Source of the DNA: Sciurus carolinensis
Lineage: Eukaryota > Chordata > Mammalia > Rodentia > Sciuridae
Assembly (NCBI RefSeq): GCF_902686445.1
Contig: NW_025920105.1
Span: forward strand, 2,642,979-2,706,978
Reading direction: 5' to 3'
Length of the DNA stretch: 64,000 bases
How positions within the stretch are numbered: position 1 is the first letter of the stretch; each line of letters begins with the position of its first letter. Made by a program: the position numbers and the translations under genes. This document shows, piece after piece, positions 46,966 to 58,767 of the stretch. The notes beneath the pieces were generated by a model, which did not search any database, was not told the DNA's origin, and saw only the letters and a list, made by a program, of their open reading frames with translations.

Positions 46966-49900
46966 AATTTGTTCTGCACTAGTCAATACATGTGAGAATA
47001 TTCCTGAAAATCTTTATATCTAATACCTCATACCTAATCCCTAGAGTTTATTACTTAACTGTTGGAACTCCAGACCTAATATCAGTGTTTTAGTGTTTAA
47101 TACTGACAAGTAGATATGGAGTAATTTTTTTGCATTAAAAATCAGGGAAACATCAACAAAGAAATTAAATTCATCTTTCCAAAGTCATATGACAAGTTCA
47201 CAATAGAACACTGGGTGTGTACCTACACCTCACTACATCTCCAAAGAGCTCTTTGAGTTTCCACAAAAAATCACTAACCAAAGTTGGGAGTACACTGGGC
47301 AACACTCTCCCATGGCTTATCTGAGAAAATTTCCATGGAGTGAGGGGGACAGGATTCCAGGAGGCACCTTGGTGGTCAATGGTTCATGCCATGTCAGGGA
47401 GTATGATAGAGTCCAGGTGCAAAAAGGCAGAAGCGTGACTTTCTACAGCACATGAAACCCTGGTCTTCCTACTTCCCAAATGAGTCTGGCATAATTTTGC
47501 ATATGCTAGAATGCCTGTTCAAGTATTTATGGTCTTCTCCTATTTTATATCTCCCTCTCATATGACCTTGGAAGTCTCATGTTTTGGCACTTGTTGTTAA
47601 ATTTCTTTTGCACTACCCCAGATCCAAACATGTGGATTTATCCAGTACAGGTTACAGTATTCAATATATTTGTTTAAATTAACTCACTTTTCCAATTATC
47701 TGTAGAAATAACTCATTTTTCATTTGTTAACATACCTGTTTTAATTCTGCACATATCAATAATGGTTGTGATAAATAAGTAACTTCTGATTTTGTCTCCT
47801 GGAATATCAATGGATCTGCTTCAAATGATTATACCTTGGTTTGCCTCTGGGTGATAGGTCTCCACTTTTTCTTTAATACTTTTTATAACTTCATATATAG
47901 TAAACAAAAAACTTGACCTAATTTTATATGGTTTCTCTCAGAGAAAGTGCAGGCTTCCACTCTACCTCCATTAGTGTGAATGAGGCCTAGTCTTGCAGAT
48001 ACCTTTGAGTGGACTCAGAGCTTGGTCTCTGCTTCAGCTCTATGTTCAATCTGCCTGTGATCTCTTCAACCAGTGACCCTGAGCTCTACCCTATTTTTAA
48101 TTTTATTTCTGATTGATTTTAATGTCTTACTCAGAGCTTGAAACTAAACACTACCAATTTGAAACTGATGACTTATTGACCCAAGAATACCCAAAATCTG
48201 TGCTGCATGTGAGAATAGACTAGGGAAGAGGGGCCCATCAAACAGTGTAAGAGAACTCTGAGAGGCTGGAAACCATGGGGATACAAGGAATCCCTCACCC
48301 CAAAGTAGATGCATTGTAATTGTGGAATGTTTGGACTAATTGGATCTTAATGCTAGAATGAGAATAACTGGAGTTGTCAAAATGATAGAGACATTATTCC
48401 AAACAAGATCTATTTTCAGATGTATTCAGGGAACTCAGAGAAAATTGTGGAGCCTAACTCTCCCTAGACAGCTTTTATCCAACAGGGAATAAAGAAAAAT
48501 TAAGATACAGGGGACATATTCAACTAGGGAAGTCACAGTTCTGTGTTCACCAGTGGGATCTTGTTACTGTTCTACAGACATTAAAATTACATACCTGAAG
48601 AGATAGAACTTAAAGACATCTTTTCCTTAAAACTTACAGTTGTTTGAACTCTGCTTAGCTGCACAGATCTCTCCCCTGCCTCAGACTTCTGAGTGCCTGC
48701 ATGTACTCAGATGCATAATTACTGTGTCTTTGGTTCAAGAAAGGCTGTGAAAGGAGAAAATTTGAGCCTACTAGTGTGTTTTGTGGTATATGAATAGAAT
48801 ATGTTATATCCAACAGTACTACTCAGCACAGAGGACTGTGTTTTGTATGGCAAAATAAAGATATTTTCTTCTAAGAATTTTGCTTCTTTAATTTAGATCA
48901 TCTTAAAGTCAGTAATTTTTTTCATAGGGAATATCAAGTAATTTTATCTTTACATTTATTTTATTTCTTGAGTTCTAGTGACACAAATTACATAAAATAT
49001 GTCATCTAGAGATAGTAAACATTACATATTTGTATACATAGCATCAGTGAAACTATAAGTTTTTAATTAGAATAATTATTAATTATAATTTTCTACTATC
49101 ATCTTAATTCAAACAGAATTTTATTGATGTGATAAATTCCTATAATTAGAATAACTAAATTTTTAAATCTTTAGAAGGAAATGAGGTTTTATGTTCCAAA
49201 CCTCATTTAACAAATGGGCATTTCACTTCGCTATAAACTACTTATATGTATTTTTTCATGTAGTCTTTGAATCCAATTTAATATCATCAATTAAAAATTT
49301 CTTACCCTGTACTCTATTAGTTAGGAAATGGCAAATGAGAGAACCATGATGCTAAGGTTTTGAAATACATTAAATATTTTAAAACATCAAATGAATATTT
49401 TGGTAGTTCTACATTTTTGTTTCCAAAACACCCAGGAATAAAATTCACAATATTTTGGATAAAGAAAATTTATGTTCATTATTTCCTTATGTTTTAGTCA
49501 CTAAAAACATACCCTTTTAAATTTCTGACACATTGAAAATGTATGAATCTAATTTTTTTCTGAGGAACATTTAGGTCATATCCTGCCTTACTAATGCTAC
49601 CTAACTTTCAGGTTTTTGTCCCAAACTTGATTTTATGTCTTTTCCATCAATTTGTAAATGTCAGTCTATATCATTTTCTTGTCACTAAGACATGAAGAAC
49701 AAAATGATACAGAAAAACCAAATCTGCTGAAAATATATCATGTCTTGAATCTTCCATCACTAAATCAATCAGAGAGATGGACTCTCCTGCAGGACTTCTG
49801 GGGTTTCCCAGAAATCACAGCTTGTGGGTCTGTAAAGAAGCAACTCTGGGGCTTCTTGTTTCTTTACAGAATGATTTCTCTTCTAGTGACTTTTCTCAGA

Positions 49901-51303
49901 CATTTGCAATAGTGATAATATAAATATCATAGCTCTTAGTGTAAATCATAAGCTGTGCTTTGTATCTGACAACTTACAAAAGCAACCAATTCTTATAACC
50001 TCTATTTCTCACAAATAGATGCCATTAATTTTCCAGAAACTTGTCCAGGGTTTTGCTGGAGTTCATGCATTTTAAAACAAATATGCTCACAGGACTAACA
50101 TGGACTGGGTGATGCTTTTGCCTTCCCTGAGGTGCCTTTCATTTCTCCTCCTGTTTTCCATACATTTTCAGCACAAGTAATTTCCAAAGGCAGAAAGTGC
50201 TGCCTACATAGACCTCAGTCCCAATCCCACTTGCTTGAAGCAGAAGCAATCTCACCTGCCTTATCCCCATTATCTGTATTTACCATAATGAAAAGAAGGG
50301 GAGGAGGAGATGATTGGCATCAGTGGTGAAGGTTAACTGTGTGATAAACACAACCTAAAGCATATGCATCTACACATTTATAACTAAGTGTGAGTAAAGA
50401 ATTGGTTTTGTGTATCACCTCATTCCAAAAGAGATGCAGGATGATGTTCATGCTGCGGAAGAGAAAACAGATGTGTGCTATTTTCACAACTTCACCCTGA
50501 GTTCTGCCCATCCACAAAGTCTTATGACCCTGATACTTGCAACTGAGCCTGCAGAGGAGTGTCCTCCTGAAATTATACTTCTGTCTAGTTGTCTAGCTCA
50601 ACTCCACTGCCTGAGCAGTTCTCAATAGTATGGGAAAACATGTGTGATCATATATGAATCATACAGCCACCCATGGTTTTGGTGATTGTAGGATGGCATA
50701 CTGCCATCATGAGTCCCTCCTTGATCCAGATATTAAAGGGAGTATCCTCCAGTCTTTGCTATGAGCTATAAAAAATAAAAATTCTGAAATTTTTGGATGT
50801 TTCTTTTTTTATGTGTGATGTTTTATTTATTTACTCACTTAAACTTTCCTTCCTCTTACCAGATGTGGATTAATCAAATGTAAACTATTTCAGAATTTTA
50901 TGTTATATTCAATGTGATTTCTAATCCTTACACACAGAATGTTAAGTCTGGGGGCAGCTGCATTTCTCCAGTGAATAAAATATCTTATCAGTGCCTGGTA
51001 CAAGAGAGCATCCAGGTACGAAGTGGTCAGCATCACTCCTAAGACCCTTATTTGGAGAGTGTTTCTAAGATAACCTGACTAATGTCAGAGAACTTTTGTT
51101 GTTTCTCCTGATCTCTTAGAGTGTACTCTTTCAGTCTTCAGTGTGATGGATCACACCTGGGAAGGGACATAACACAGGATGAGCTCATATATTTGAATGC
51201 TTTCCATTCCCCAGATGCATTCTATCAATGGTATGTCATCATGGACATTATTAGATAACTTTCTTTACAATATCAGTATAATGTACTTATATTATTTTAG
51301 TCA
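46966..51303. other. Unassigned sequence; a possible LTR near 48.6-48.9 kb
   Basis: No gene is supported over this 4.3 kb. The frames 49658-49912, 50132-50329 and 50410-50628 have no domain or promoter/splice context. Around 48600-48880 a CTCTGCTTAGCTGCACAG stretch followed by ATGGCAAAATAAAGATATTT looks like an LTR R region, but I could not find its ends. Confidence 0.35.
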
Positions 51304-51327
51304 TATATATATATATACTAGTGTGTA

Positions 51328-51363
<36 letters not shown>
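51304..51363. repeat. Compound (TA)n(TG)n(TA)n microsatellite
   Basis: TA units, then GTGTATGTGTG, then TA units again. The same compound pattern appears at 57172-57233. Confidence 0.95.
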
Positions 51364-51364
<1 letters not shown>

Positions 51365-51924
51365 ACACTGTGCCACATGTACTGATATGATTGTGTTTTA
51401 AATCTGAAGAGAGCAGCATATCTAGAAATATATTTTTCTGGGTTAACTGCTGACACTACTTGGAAAAAGAATGGTTGTGCTTAGGATTGCATCAAATTGT
51501 GTCCCTTTCTTTTGTGCTTACTTCAGGAAAGAAAATAAATTTTTCTATTACTTGTACAGAGATTCACTTTTATAAGATAATTTTCCACTGGGTTTAAGCA
51601 ATGAACAAACAAATCCATGAATTCCTGAATATTTTGCAAATACATGGTACTTCACACATCTGCTTTTAATTAATCCTCTTGGTAGGACTACAGATTCCTT
51701 GGTCACACTGAACTTAATGTCATCCAATGGACTTGAAGTATAGATTAAAATATTTTATTCAATGAGTGTAAGAATGCTTCATTTTTTTAAGGCAGAAATG
51801 TTGAAAACAAATTAGAGATATTGTATGTCACAGAAATGATGTGATAGAATGCAACTTTTTGTTTTTTTTTTCATAATACAACTTTTTTTGAGAGAGAGCA
51901 ATTTATAACCTTCTTTATTTATTT
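51364..51924. other. Unassigned AT-rich sequence
   Basis: No gene or recognised repeat. Confidence 0.4.
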
Positions 51925-52100
51925 ATTGGTACCAGGGATTGAACCCATGGTTAGGATTAACCATGACCCGCGTACCCAAGTTTTTCTCTTTTTTTTTCTT
52001 TTTCTGAGTCAGTGTCTTGCTAAGTTGCCTAGACCTTTGCTAAGTTCTTGAGACTAGTTTTGAACTTGCAATCCTTCTGTCTCAGTATCCAATGCATGGG
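51925..52100 (-). mobile_element. Composite B1/ID SINE, antisense
   Basis: GGTACCAGGGATTGAACCCA is the antisense ID start. TCTGAGTCAGTGTCTTGCTA and GACTAGTTTTGAACTTGCAA are B1-like. The middle is rearranged. Confidence 0.8.
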
Positions 52101-54229
52101 TTAAAATGATTTCTATAAGTCAAATATTACATGCTAATATTTATCCATTTAAAATTATACTTTAAGAAATGCCTATAATTATTTGACTTATGTGAAATAA
52201 ATTTATAACAAAGTGCAAATGGCATTTATATGTTCACTGATGTCATAAAAAAGACATCTAAGTACCAGTGATCAAATGTGATCCATAAAACTTAGACATA
52301 TATGGATATTTGATTTATATATTTCTAAACTTTTTCTTGAATTTATCCTAGCAGACAAACTCAAAACACAGAATGAGTGAATGGAGCAATTTGTGTCATT
52401 ATACTGGATCATTTTTTGTGGAAAGATTGTCTTTTCCTAGTAGTGGTAGAAAATTTTTATTTTCCACAAATATTACATGTTGGCACTCATACACTGAAGC
52501 TGAAAAAACTGATCACACAGAAGAAGAGAACAGCTTACTAGATCTTTAAAAATGTAATTAGATTGATTGTGGGTAAGGTATACCAAAAAAGTTAACATGA
52601 TAAATTAACTCTAATTTATAGCACAATAGGGTGATTCAGCTATAATAATTACTTATACATTTCAAATAAGCAGAGAAGAGTTTCCTGCTATTTAGCAAAA
52701 AAAGATAACAATTGACAAGATTGAAATTTCCCTGATTTGATCACAACACAGTATATACACATGTTGAATTACAATTCTGCATCCCAAATACAAGTACAAA
52801 TTGCAGGGAATTCAGTCACATCCAGTGTGGATGAGGGAAGGATTAATAGGCAGAGGATTATGCTGGCTATAAATCTATTAATTACCCATAAACATCTAAT
52901 CAGTAAAAACTCAAGTGCCAATACCCTTTTCTAATGTGAGGGGGCATGATGGATCAGACCATACCAGATCTAACTTCTAACAACATGGAGTGGCCCACCT
53001 CTCCTTTATTTATAGTCATAGAGGTAAAGGGGCCAAGACCACAAGGGACTGGCTTCTTCTGTGAGGAAAAGGATGGGGTGGAGTTAGGAAAACCAATTGT
53101 TTTGGGAACTAGCATATCAATCAGAAGATAAAACACTCCAACACAGAGGCACTTACTCCTTAGGATACCTACAACAATCTATCATGGCTTCCAGTTACTG
53201 CAAGTCAGAGCTCTGTATCCCATGGCTCAACCAATTCTGATTCTGCTAGGTATGGATGACTCTCCACACAAATAATAGATTTCAATTAAAGATAAAAATA
53301 ACCAAAAATCAACACTTCAATATTTTAACTAATTATCTACAACTCCTCAGATTTTTTGTCCCATGTTTATAAATATTTCACTTTTGTGGTTTCTGTTAAT
53401 ATCTTGACTTACAGATCTACATATTCTAAAGAATGATAAAATGACAGTCTCCTATGGATGATTTTCTGACTGTTGTTTATCAAAATATGGTTGGAAATTA
53501 TTGAAAATACATACCTACATTTTAAGACACTTGAATGAAAACAAAAATATGCCTTGTAGAGAGAACATTCCATTGGTAGATCAATGACAAATTTTCTGTA
53601 TCAAATTTATTCTTGGACCTCTGAACTGAAAAAATGATTACTTCATGCAGGTGATAATTTGATTTCTTTTGGAGAATCATCTTTCAGACTTGGGTCAAAT
53701 TTTTGTTTTTAACTCAGGTTTTAGTTTAACTGTGACTTTATTTGCTACCCTACTTCTAGATGACTGAGTAGAAAACAGAGAATTTGTTCCTACTAATATT
53801 CGATTACTGGACTTGGTTAACTTAGTATAGTTATTCTGGTGATGATAAAAACTTTTGTATAACTTGGATAGCTACAATGTGTATTCAAAATTTCCTAAAA
53901 TACCAGCAATGATCTGTCAACAGAGAGTAAGAAAATGTTCCAAAATTGTGAAAATTTATTGAGAGAGTAACAGACGTAGCTATTATTAAAAGAACTAAAT
54001 TAAGTCTCCCAAGTCAAAGGTATGAAGAATGGCATAATAAAAATAATGATCAATATATGTAGAGGTCATTACATGTCATAAACATATAATACATATACAA
54101 TTAAGGAAAGATGACTGACCATATTTTACAAATTAGTTGATCAGTGTATGGCACCACGAACTGCTGAAGGTCACACTTGGACTCAATTGAAGATCACAGA
54201 TGCAAATTCAAACAATGTGTTATAGAGTA
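52101..54229. other. Unassigned AT-rich sequence
   Basis: A less AT-rich island at about 52930-53220 carries overlapping frames on both strands (52946-53131 plus, 53136-52954 minus). It may be the remains of a retroelement. I see no motif to name it. Confidence 0.35.
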
Positions 54230-54809
54230 AATAACTCTCAAAGTTGGATCAATTAATTTATGAAAGATATTAGTGCTTGTAATAAATGAGTATACAGGTA
54301 GAAACAAAATAATATACCCACTTATATTGTTACTCCATTGAGATTCATTTCTTAAGACAACTGGAATTCTCTATTATTATGCAATCTTCCTATTTGAAGT
54401 CACCAAAAAATGTAGATATTTAATATGTACATGGGGCTTAAATAAGAAGAAAATCAAGTAAGACACTACCTCATAAAACTTCAAGATTAGAGTACAACCG
54501 AGAACCACATTCAATAATAAATAGTAATTCTAAATGGGTTGGAAAGTTGATATATAGTGGGAGTTCCACAATTGTTACATAATCCAGATATTATTGAGTA
54601 ACAATAGAAAAATGTCAACTGAAAGATGTGAGAGAGATGTGAATGCTGAGGTGGGAAGAATGTGTGTTGAGGTGAATCCATACATTTTCCTGATGGTAAT
54701 TTTACAGACTGAGATTCATGAAGATAATACTATTTGAAAAAAGACTTTTTCTTTGTTTACTCCTAAGACATATATTCCATGATTCCTTAACCAAGAGATG
54801 AAAAATACC
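54230..54809 (+). repeat. V1R upstream flank, duplicate B
   Basis: Paralogous to 38760-39324. The blocks near 54540-54760 (GTGGGAGTTCCACAATTGTT, CATTTTCCTGATGGTAATTT) match those at 39100-39260 in order and spacing. The region lies directly upstream of the longer V1R pseudogene and probably includes the old promoter side of the receptor gene. Confidence 0.7.
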
Positions 54810-55678
54810 AACCATGTGATTTTATTAGTCTAAGAAATGCATTTCTCTCTGAAGTTGGCATTAGACTCTCATTCAACACTATCCTTCTTCTCTTTCACAT
54901 CTTCACATCCCTTCTGCAGTACAGGCTCAAGACCATCAAACTCATCATTGGTCTCTTGACCCTAATCCACACAGGGATGATGACAATTTTGGGATACATA
55001 GCTACAAATGCTTTTGTGTCTCAGGATTTTAGGGATGACATCAAATACAAATCAATAATCTACTTGCATTGGTTTTCAAGGGGATTCTCCCTTTGTGCAC
55101 TGCAATTTAAGTGTCCTCCAGATCATCATTCTCAGCCCCAGATCCTCCTGCTTGACAAAGTTCAAGCACAAATTCCCACATCATGGTCTGTATTCCCTTG
55201 TTTTCCTGTGCTCTTGTATATATCCTTGAGTGATAGCTTATTATTGTCTTCTACTGTTTTCTCCAATGTGTTCTCACATGGTCTGGTATTTATTGCTCAA
55301 TCCTGCACAATTGTATGAAATAGTTACTTCCTCAGGCATTTGTTTTCTGTATTAGGCGTATTCTGGAATGTCTTTCTTATAGGACTCATGACCCTCTAAA
55401 ATCGGTACATGATGATCCTCTTGTGTAGGCATAAGCGGCATTTCAAGCACCTTCACAGCACCAGTCTTTCTCTGCAAGCACATCCCATATACAGAGGACC
55501 ACCTCAATCATCCTGCTGCTCTCAAGCTTCTTTATGCTCATGTACATTTTGGACACCATCTTCTCCTTCTGATAAAGTATATGGAAACATGACCCTGTTT
55601 GTTTTTCTATCCAGATGATGACAGGCTAATGACTATGCCACAACCAAAACTTCGCTGCTAATCTGTACTGAAAAATGA
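54810..55678 (+). pseudogene. V1R vomeronasal receptor pseudogene
   Basis: Nearly the whole length of a type 1 vomeronasal receptor can be followed, but in shifting frames. The order is: an N terminus at about 54833 (EMHFSLKLA-like), the first cytoplasmic loop at about 54925 (YRLKTIKLIIGLLTLIH), and helix 2 with the next loop (GYIATNAFVSQDFRDD). A helix 3 region with GFSLCA follows, then after a frameshift the signature [13 protein letters not shown] near 55135. Later come LLCRHKRHFKHLHSTSLS in another frame, and a C-terminal end at TGA 55676-55678. V1Rs are pheromone-sensing GPCRs made from one coding exon of about 900 bp, and 870 bp fits. At least three frameshifts and several stops rule out function. 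The longest frame, 54956-55318, is only part of it. It is related to the remnant at 39.3 kb. Confidence 0.88.
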
Positions 55679-56149
55679 ATTATTAACTTCTTCAAATATT
55701 TTTGGTGAGGATAGTACAAACTTAACTCTTGATCAAACTACAAATATAACTTCTTATATCTATATAAGTTCTCCTAATGTGTCAATTCACTGACTTCTGA
55801 ACAATAAACCATGGCATAAAGTATATGCTGTTTGAATTAAGTGAATATAGAGATTTGCATGCTTTATTAAATCTGTTACTTTGAAACATGTGAATAACAA
55901 ATATATCATAGAAATGTCAATCATTTACCTTCATGAGATAACATAAGTGTCCAACATATCAGTTTGGTGTGAGCATAAGACACTTATGAGGCAGGTGTTA
56001 CCTTCATGACCTAGGTTAGACACTAAAATCACATTGAGAGTGTACAGCATGCTTTAATAAGTGCTCAAATGAGCTGTACATGTCAATATTTATAGCCATA
56101 AATTACTAACTAATCCATCAATTGTCCTTTCCCTGACCTGCTAAAAATA
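55679..56149. other. Unassigned AT-rich sequence
   Basis: Downstream flank of the V1R pseudogene; nothing recognised. Confidence 0.4.
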
Positions 56150-56760
56150 ATTGAAAGTATGAACATGGTTGTCATATGTTCATAGTAGCATTATTAATTA
56201 TAACCTCTGGTGAAAACAAGTCAATGTCCAAAAGTGTATAAATATATAAGTTAAACATGACCTGGACATACCATGGAATATTTTTCAACCTGGAACAAAA
56301 ATAAATAAATTCCTGAAGGAGTAATTTGTGAACTTGAATACATTATTGCAAGTGACATATCACTTACAAATTATCCAATGCTGTAAGGCACTAATTTTGA
56401 AGGTGGATCTGAGAATTAAAATTCATAAACACAGAAAATAGAATGAGAGCTACCAGAAACTGAGGAAGAAGTTAGTGAAGAGTTCTTATTTGAAAGCCAC
56501 AGAGGGATAGTTTAAGAAGAAGAAAAAGTACTAGAGATGGATGGTAAATATTTTCACAATAGTATGAATGTGCTTACTGCCTCTGACCTGCATACTTAGG
56601 AAGCATCAAACTGTTGAACCAGAAGAATGAAACCAGATCTGGCCTCTAACATAATATGCTGCACCCCATGTATGTATAATATGTCAAAATACATGCTGCT
56701 GTTATGTGTATTTAAAAAAATCAATAAAATTATGTTGTTGAAATAAAAATAAAGAATCAA
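56150..56760 (+). mobile_element. L1 3' end fragment, sense
   Basis: GTTCATAGTAGCATTATTAA, CAAAAGTGTATAAATATATA, ATACCATGGAATATTTTTCA and GAATACATTATTGCAAGTGA are the standard sequence of the end of ORF2 and the 3' UTR. An A-rich end lies near 56740. Confidence 0.85.
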
Positions 56761-56819
56761 AATATTTAATTTTCTGTGATATGCACATTACCATAAAATT
56801 GACCAATAACCTTCTTTAT

Positions 56820-57170
56820 GTTAAGGGAAATATGCCTAGTACACAGAGAGAAACACCACATGTTCTCATTTATTTGTAGAAAACACTAAGAAAATCTAAT
56901 AGAAAAGAATGTAGTGTTGATCCCCAGAGAATAGGAAAAAGAGAGAGAGGACAGATAGTAAGGGGCACCAAGAACCTAGTGGAGAAATCACTTCTGAAAC
57001 TTCTTTGGCAGAGTAAGGTAAGTACTAAAGTAGCAACTTAAAATGTGTTTCAAAATGAAATTCCTGATACATGAAAACAACTAATAGTTGAAAAGATGAA
57101 AATACTTATTATGGTCTGATTACTACAAATTATACACATGTACTGAATTACCATAATGTACCTGATAAAA
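56820..57170 (+). mobile_element. L1 3' UTR fragment, sense
   Basis: CACATGTTCTCATTTATTTG and the following stretch resemble the L1 3' UTR again, as a second piece overlapping in content with the one just before. It is therefore a separate insertion or a duplicated piece. Confidence 0.65.
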
Positions 57171-57171
57171 C

Positions 57172-57233
<62 letters not shown>
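57172..57233. repeat. Compound (TA)n(TG)n(TA)n microsatellite
   Basis: TA units, about nine TG units, then TA units. Confidence 0.95.
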
Positions 57234-57404
57234 ACACACTTAAGATAACATATATATATCTTTAAAAAGTTTCCACTAAGCTTTTAAACAGCTTTGAACA
57301 AATTCTGTATAATAAAATGATTTTTACATATCATGATTCCAAAAATACCAAAATACAGTTTTTCAAAATTTCTAGCAGTTTTAAGACATTTTAGTGAGTT
57401 GGGT

Positions 57405-57615
57405 CTAAATCTTTTTATGGTCAGCTTTTGAACCCTGCTGGGATTAACCTCTGAGCCACTGAACCACATCCCCAGCCCTTTACTATATATAGTTTGAGAC
57501 AGGTTCCCAATATTTTGCTTAGACCCTTGCTAAATTATTCAAGAGTGGCTTTAAAGTTGCGATCCTCCAAACTCAATGGTCCCATGGCTGGGGTTACATG
57601 TGTGTGCCACCTTGC
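57405..57615 (-). mobile_element. Composite B1/ID SINE, antisense
   Basis: GAACCCTGCTGGGATTAACC, CTGAGCCACTGAACCACATC and CCCAGCCC are ID-like. GTTTGAGACAGGTTCCCAAT and GGCTGGGGTTACATGTGTGT are B1-like. Confidence 0.87.
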
Positions 57616-58313
57616 AATTGATCTAAAGAAGAAGGACGTGTTCTTGTTATGGATTCAGTTAAGGAGTAGTGTGTTCTGCTCAGTCTTTCAATGATACTTT
57701 TTTTTAGGTACCAACAGTTTCTTAATTTTCTGGGTAATATATTTCACATTAGGTCAAAATGTCAAATTCAAATTGTAGAGGAATACATGGAAAATTACTG
57801 GTCCTGAAACTTAAGCATGAAAATTTTGTATTTGTAGTATTGTTTTAATAAGGAAAAGGAAAAAAAATGTTAGAGGTTCTTTTCTAAATAAGTTTAGTAT
57901 TTTTTTCACTGAATATTTCACATGATGCACTATGAAAAATGTAAAAATTCTACTGCCTTATAATATCATTGCTCCTCTGTGGTAATTTTGCCTTTAAAAT
58001 TATGATCTAAGAAATAACAGAAAACTTATATGTGTCATTTAATAGAGAAAATTCTACTTGAACAGTAATTCTTATTTTTGAAAATATTAATATCTGGTAG
58101 CTAATATTTTAACTAACATTGCTTAAAATCTTCATTAAAAAGCATAAAATATGCAGTCACCAGGAAGGAAGTATTATAATCTCAAATTGCTAGAAACACC
58201 TAAAATTTTATATTTCCATACCAATTACAGTGATACACAATCTGTGCAGAAAGAGAAAATACTGACCTAAAATGCATTTTCTCCCATTCTTTTACTCAAC
58301 AATACACTTCTGA
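57616..58313. other. Unassigned AT-rich sequence before the gap
   Basis: No gene or recognised repeat, and no array-unit sequence on this side of the gap. Confidence 0.4.
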
Positions 58314-58413
58314 NNNNNNNNNNNNNNNNNNNNNNNNNNNNNNNNNNNNNNNNNNNNNNNNNNNNNNNNNNNNNNNNNNNNNNNNNNNNNNNNNNNNNNN
58401 NNNNNNNNNNNNN
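58314..58413. other. Assembly gap (100 N)
   Basis: Exactly 100 N, the usual placeholder for a gap of unknown size. Array-unit sequence begins immediately to its right, so missing repeat copies may explain the gap. Confidence 0.98.
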
Positions 58414-58767
58414 ATTGGCTTTTCGCTGGAGAAACACCTTCCTCAACCTCACACTACCTGAGGCGATAGGCAAGATCCAGAACCAGCACTGGCTTGTGCA
58501 TTTTTCACTGCACTCTGCTGGGTAGAAGTTCCCAAAGTAAAATGCCAAAAGGAAAAGTAAAAAGAAAAAAAGTATCAAGGAAATTGTCAGTGGACTGTGA
58601 ATGTAATGACTGGGTATGCAATGGACAATGGTCCCCCAAATCCCCTTTTGTACTAACAACCTGAGCATATTCTAATACACTCATAGTCCTGACTCTCCTC
58701 GAGTGATATAATTTTCTGTTCAGGGATGGGCTACTAACAGTTTCCTCCTTAAGTAAAGATCGTATAA
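58414..58767. repeat. Low-copy unit, copy 6 (fragment)
   Basis: It aligns with 24672-25030 of copy 4: GGAGAAACACCTTCCTC, then GGCAAGATCCAGAACCAGCA, CTCTGCTGGGTAGAAGTTCC, CAACCTGAGCATATTCTAAT and TTTCCTCCTTAAGTAAAGAT. It is cut on the left by the gap and on the right by the L1 5' end, so it is some 29 kb away from the main array. Confidence 0.87.

Noticed and set aside
54956..55318. Plus frame of 120 residues as a functional receptor
   Set aside because: It is only one segment of a frameshifted V1R. The second half of the frame is out of register with receptor homology.
58267..58668. 133-residue minus-strand frame
   Set aside because: It reads through the 100-N gap and its flanks are array-unit repeat, so it is an artefact.
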